Made by a program: the position numbers and the translations under genes. From contig WFRT01000063.1 of NCBI GenBank assembly GCA_015486445.1, forward strand, positions 1 to 15,628: DNA of 15,628 bases. Direction: 5' to 3'. The notes beneath the pieces were generated by a model. The model ran no database searches and was not told the DNA's origin. It was given only the letters and a program-made list of their open reading frames with translations. Position 1 is the stretch's first letter; each line of letters starts with the position of its first letter. This DNA is from Pseudomonadota bacterium (lineage in GTDB: Bacteria; Desulfobacterota; Anaeroferrophillalia; Anaeroferrophillales; Tharpellaceae). Below, piece after piece: positions 13,390-15,628 of the stretch.

Positions 13390-15383
13390 TGAAAGCCATC
13401 GTTTTTGCCTACCACGACATCGGCCGGGTCGGGCTTGAAAGCCTCATCGAACAGGGTTTTGAGATCGCTGCCGTAATCACCCACGAGGACGACCCGCAGG
13501 AAAACACCTGGTTTGCCTCGGTCGCCGAATTCGCGGCCCGAAACGAGATCCCGGTCTACGCGCCCCGGGACGTCAACCACCCGCTCTGGGTCGAACGCCT
13601 CGAGCGGCTGGAAGCGGATGTTATCTTTTCGTTTTACTATCGCAACCTGCTCAGCCCGCAGATCCTCGGGCTGGCCCCGGCCGGAGCCTTCAACCTGCAC
13701 GGCTCACTGCTGCCCCGCTACCGCGGCCGCTGCCCGGTCAACTGGGTGCTGGTCAAGGGCGAAAAAGAGACCGGCGTCACCCTGCACCACATGACGGAAA
13801 AACCGGATGCCGGCGCGATTGTCGGCCAGAAAGCGGTGGCCATCGCCGACGACGACACTGCCTTGAGCCTGCATCGCAAGCTCGCCACAGCGGCCGCCGG
13901 GCTGCTGGCCGAACAGCTTCCGAAGATCAAGGCCGGAAACTATGAAACCACCCCGCAGGATGAAAGCCGGGCCAGCTATTTCGGCGGCCGCCGGCCGGCC
14001 GACGGGGAAATCGACTGGCAACGTCCGGCCGCCGAGGTTTACAACCTGGTCCGGGCCGTCACCCGCCCCTACCCCGGGGCCTTTTCTCATCTCGGCAACC
14101 GCCAGTGCTTTTTCTGGCAGGTCAGCGTCGTCGAGTTGAAAGAAGAAGCGGCGCCGGGAACGGTTGTCAGCTGCGCGCCGCTGGTCATCGCCTGCGGCGA
14201 TCAGGCCGTAAAGATCGACTTCGGCCAGGCCGCGGGCGACGTCTACATGAGCGGCAGGCAACTGGCCCGGGAACTCAACCTGACAAAGGGGATGCGCTTT
14301 CGCAAACCCGGCATCCCGACCCAAACCCGGACCCCGAAAAAGAAGGTCCTGATCCTCGGGGTCAACGGCTTTATCGGCAACCACCTGAGCAACCGGCTGC
14401 TGGCCGAGGGCGGCTACGAGGTCTACGGCATGGACCTCCAGGCAAGCGCCATCGGCGACCTCCTCGACCACCCCGATTTTCATTTCGAGGAGGGCGACAT
14501 CTCGATCATGCGCGAGTGGATCGAATACCACGTGCGCAAATGCGATGTCATCCTGCCGCTGGTCGCGATCGCCACCCCGATTGAATACGTCCGCAACCCC
14601 CTTAGGGTCTTCGAACTCGATTTCGAGGAAAACCTGCGCATCGTCCGCTACTGCGCCAAGTACGACAAGCGCCTGATCTTTCCCTCGACTTCCGAAGTCT
14701 ACGGCATGTGCGCCGACGATGAATTCGACGAGCACGATTCCAACCTGGTCTTGGGCCCGATCCGCAAGCAGCGCTGGATCTACTCCTGCAGCAAGCAGAT
14801 GCTGGACCGCGTCATCTGGGCCTACGGCGCCACCCGGGGCCTGAAATTCACCCTCTTTCGGCCTTTCAACTGGATCGGGCCCAAGCTCGATTCCCTGGAC
14901 TCGGCCCGCATCGGCAGTTCCCGGGTCATCACCCAGTTCATTCTCAACCTCGTCGAGGGCACCCCGATCCGCCTGGTCGACGGCGGCAGCCAGAAACGCT
15001 GCTTTACCGACATCGAAGACGGCATCGACGGCCTCTTTCGCATCATCGCCGATCCCGGCGGGGTCTGCGACCGCCAGATTTTCAACCTCGGCAACCCCGA
15101 GCACGAATACAGCATGCGGGAGCTGGCCGAAATCCTGATCGAGAAATTCAGCGCCCATCCCCTGCGCCGCCACTTTCCGCCGCTGGCCGGCATCCAGGAG
15201 ATCGAAGCCCGGGCCTACTACGGCTCCGGCTACCAGGATGTCCGCCACCGGCGCCCGGCGATCGACCGGGCCCGGCGCCAGCTGGGCTGGAACCCCGGGG
15301 TTCCGTTTGCCGATGCGGTAGCCAAGACCCTCGACTACTTCCTTGAGGACGTGGTCAGGAACGGGAATGTCGTTAATGACTGA
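13389..15383 (+). CDS. arnA: Bifunctional UDP-glucuronate decarboxylase / UDP-L-Ara4N formyltransferase
   Basis: 664 residues, matching the fused enteric enzyme (660). The N-terminal formyltransferase (about 1-305) transfers formyl from N10-formyl-THF to UDP-L-Ara4N. Its catalytic set N102, H104 and D140 is intact (AFNLHGSLLPRYRG, EKPDAGAIVG). The C-terminal SDR domain (about 318-664) oxidatively decarboxylates UDP-glucuronate to UDP-L-Ara4O. It has the NAD motif GVNGFIG (324-330), S435/E436 in PSTSEVYGM, Y465 and K469 in YSCSK, and R621 in YQDVRHRRPA, equivalent to E. coli R619. Both active sites therefore look functional. TAATG links it to arnC, and it overlaps arnD by about 17 bp. It draws UDP-glucuronate from a dehydrogenase, possibly the one at 9336-11003. 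The full fusion, rather than separate proteins, is the same form as in enterics. Confidence 0.97.
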   Translation: MKAIVFAYHDIGRVGLESLIEQGFEIAAVITHEDDPQENTWFASVAEFAARNEIPVYAPRDVNHPLWVERLERLEADVIFSFYYRNLLSPQILGLAPAGAFNLHGSLLPRYRGRCPVNWVLVKGEKETGVTLHHMTEKPDAGAIVGQKAVAIADDDTALSLHRKLATAAAGLLAEQLPKIKAGNYETTPQDESRASYFGGRRPADGEIDWQRPAAEVYNLVRAVTRPYPGAFSHLGNRQCFFWQVSVVELKEEAAPGTVVSCAPLVIACGDQAVKIDFGQAAGDVYMSGRQLARELNLTKGMRFRKPGIPTQTRTPKKKVLILGVNGFIGNHLSNRLLAEGGYEVYGMDLQASAIGDLLDHPDFHFEEGDISIMREWIEYHVRKCDVILPLVAIATPIEYVRNPLRVFELDFEENLRIVRYCAKYDKRLIFPSTSEVYGMCADDEFDEHDSNLVLGPIRKQRWIYSCSKQMLDRVIWAYGATRGLKFTLFRPFNWIGPKLDSLDSARIGSSRVITQFILNLVEGTPIRLVDGGSQKRCFTDIEDGIDGLFRIIADPGGVCDRQIFNLGNPEHEYSMRELAEILIEKFSAHPLRRHFPPLAGIQEIEARAYYGSGYQDVRHRRPAIDRARRQLGWNPGVPFADAVAKTLDYFLEDVVRNGNVVND

Positions 15384-15628
15384 GGTCGGCCTGCGGATCG
15401 ACGTCGACACCCTGCGCGGCACCCGCCGGGGGGTGCCGAAACTGCTCAGGCTCCTCGCAAAGGAGAAGACCCGGGCCTCGTTTTTCTTTGCCGTCGGCCC
15501 CGACAACATGGGACGCCATCTCTGGCGCCTGCTCAAACCGGCCTTCCTGCTCAAGATGCTGCGCACCCGGGCCGCCAGCCTGTATGGCTGGGACATCCTG
15601 TTCAAGGGCACCTTCTGGCCCGGGCCCC
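15367..15628 (+). CDS. arnD: 4-deoxy-4-formamido-L-arabinose-phosphoundecaprenol deformylase (3' end outside window)
   Basis: 87 codons are present before the right edge. ArnD is a NodB-like polysaccharide deacetylase family enzyme that removes the formyl group from undecaprenyl-P-L-Ara4FN. The visible N-terminus contains EVGLRIDVDTLRGTRRGVPK, with the Asp-Val-Asp metal motif, then ASFFFAVGPDNMGRHLWRL and AASLYGWDILFKGTFWPGP. These align by eye nearly residue for residue with E. coli ArnD. Two in-frame starts exist: ATG 15367 with AGGA six bases before, and ATG 15376, which matches the E. coli start more closely. I used 15367 for the Shine-Dalgarno. It overlaps the arnA end by 17 bp (8 bp if 15376), consistent with coupling. 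The catalytic core and C-terminus are outside the window. Confidence 0.93.
   Translation, partial: MSLMTEVGLRIDVDTLRGTRRGVPKLLRLLAKEKTRASFFFAVGPDNMGRHLWRLLKPAFLLKMLRTRAASLYGWDILFKGTFWPGP

Noticed and set aside
13704..15611. 635-codon minus-strand open frame opposite arnA
   Set aside because: It is antisense to a clear ArnA with intact catalytic residues, and its composition (Asp/Gly/Val/Ala-rich) is typical of a GC-skew shadow.

Overview
The window is GC-rich bacterial chromosomal DNA from a Gram-negative organism. It carries an LPS exporter subunit (LptG), lipobox lipoproteins and a complete-order lipid A modification cluster. RNase J and a SpoIIIE-length FtsK, together with the conserved RF2 recoding site, point to a deltaproteobacterium in the broad sense (Desulfobacterota/Desulfuromonadota). 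That placement is inference from gene content and style, not a phylogenetic result.

Layout. Positions 1-1277 (minus): the N-terminal 425 residues of a lipoprotein with a periplasmic-binding-protein fold (LpoA/branched-chain amino-acid binding type), running off the left edge. Positions 1278-1843: a divergent intergenic region holding a candidate minus-strand promoter with an overlapping palindrome, a 262-bp MITE-like element with 18-bp terminal inverted repeats and a 9-bp target duplication, and an operator-like inverted repeat. Positions 1844-8262 (plus): lptG, prfB (with the classic +1 programmed frameshift), rnj and ftsK, closely spaced and probably co-transcribed. Positions 8319-9053 (minus): a lipoprotein of unknown function, convergent to ftsK. 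Its ribosome-binding site lies inside a 54-bp partial copy of the same repeat family. Positions 9054-9335: a divergent promoter region and leader. Positions 9336-11003 (plus): an unusually long nucleotide-sugar dehydrogenase, closed by a strong intrinsic terminator at 11030-11057. Positions 11216-15628 (plus): arnB-arnC-arnA-arnD, the last cut by the window edge.

How the genes work together. The right half is the 4-amino-4-deoxy-L-arabinose (L-Ara4N) pathway. The dehydrogenase could supply UDP-glucuronate. ArnA oxidatively decarboxylates it, ArnB transaminates the product, ArnA formylates the amine, ArnC loads the sugar onto undecaprenyl phosphate and ArnD removes the formyl group. ArnT, which moves the sugar to lipid A, would be expected just beyond the right edge. 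With LptG on the left, much of the window concerns outer-membrane LPS biogenesis and remodelling.

I found no wholly new multi-gene system. The points most worth a second look are the repeat family, especially the copy that appears to donate a Shine-Dalgarno sequence to a lipoprotein gene; the atypical terminator-isolated dehydrogenase beside the arn operon; a tandem-hexamer candidate operator upstream of arnB; and the uncharacterised lipoprotein.
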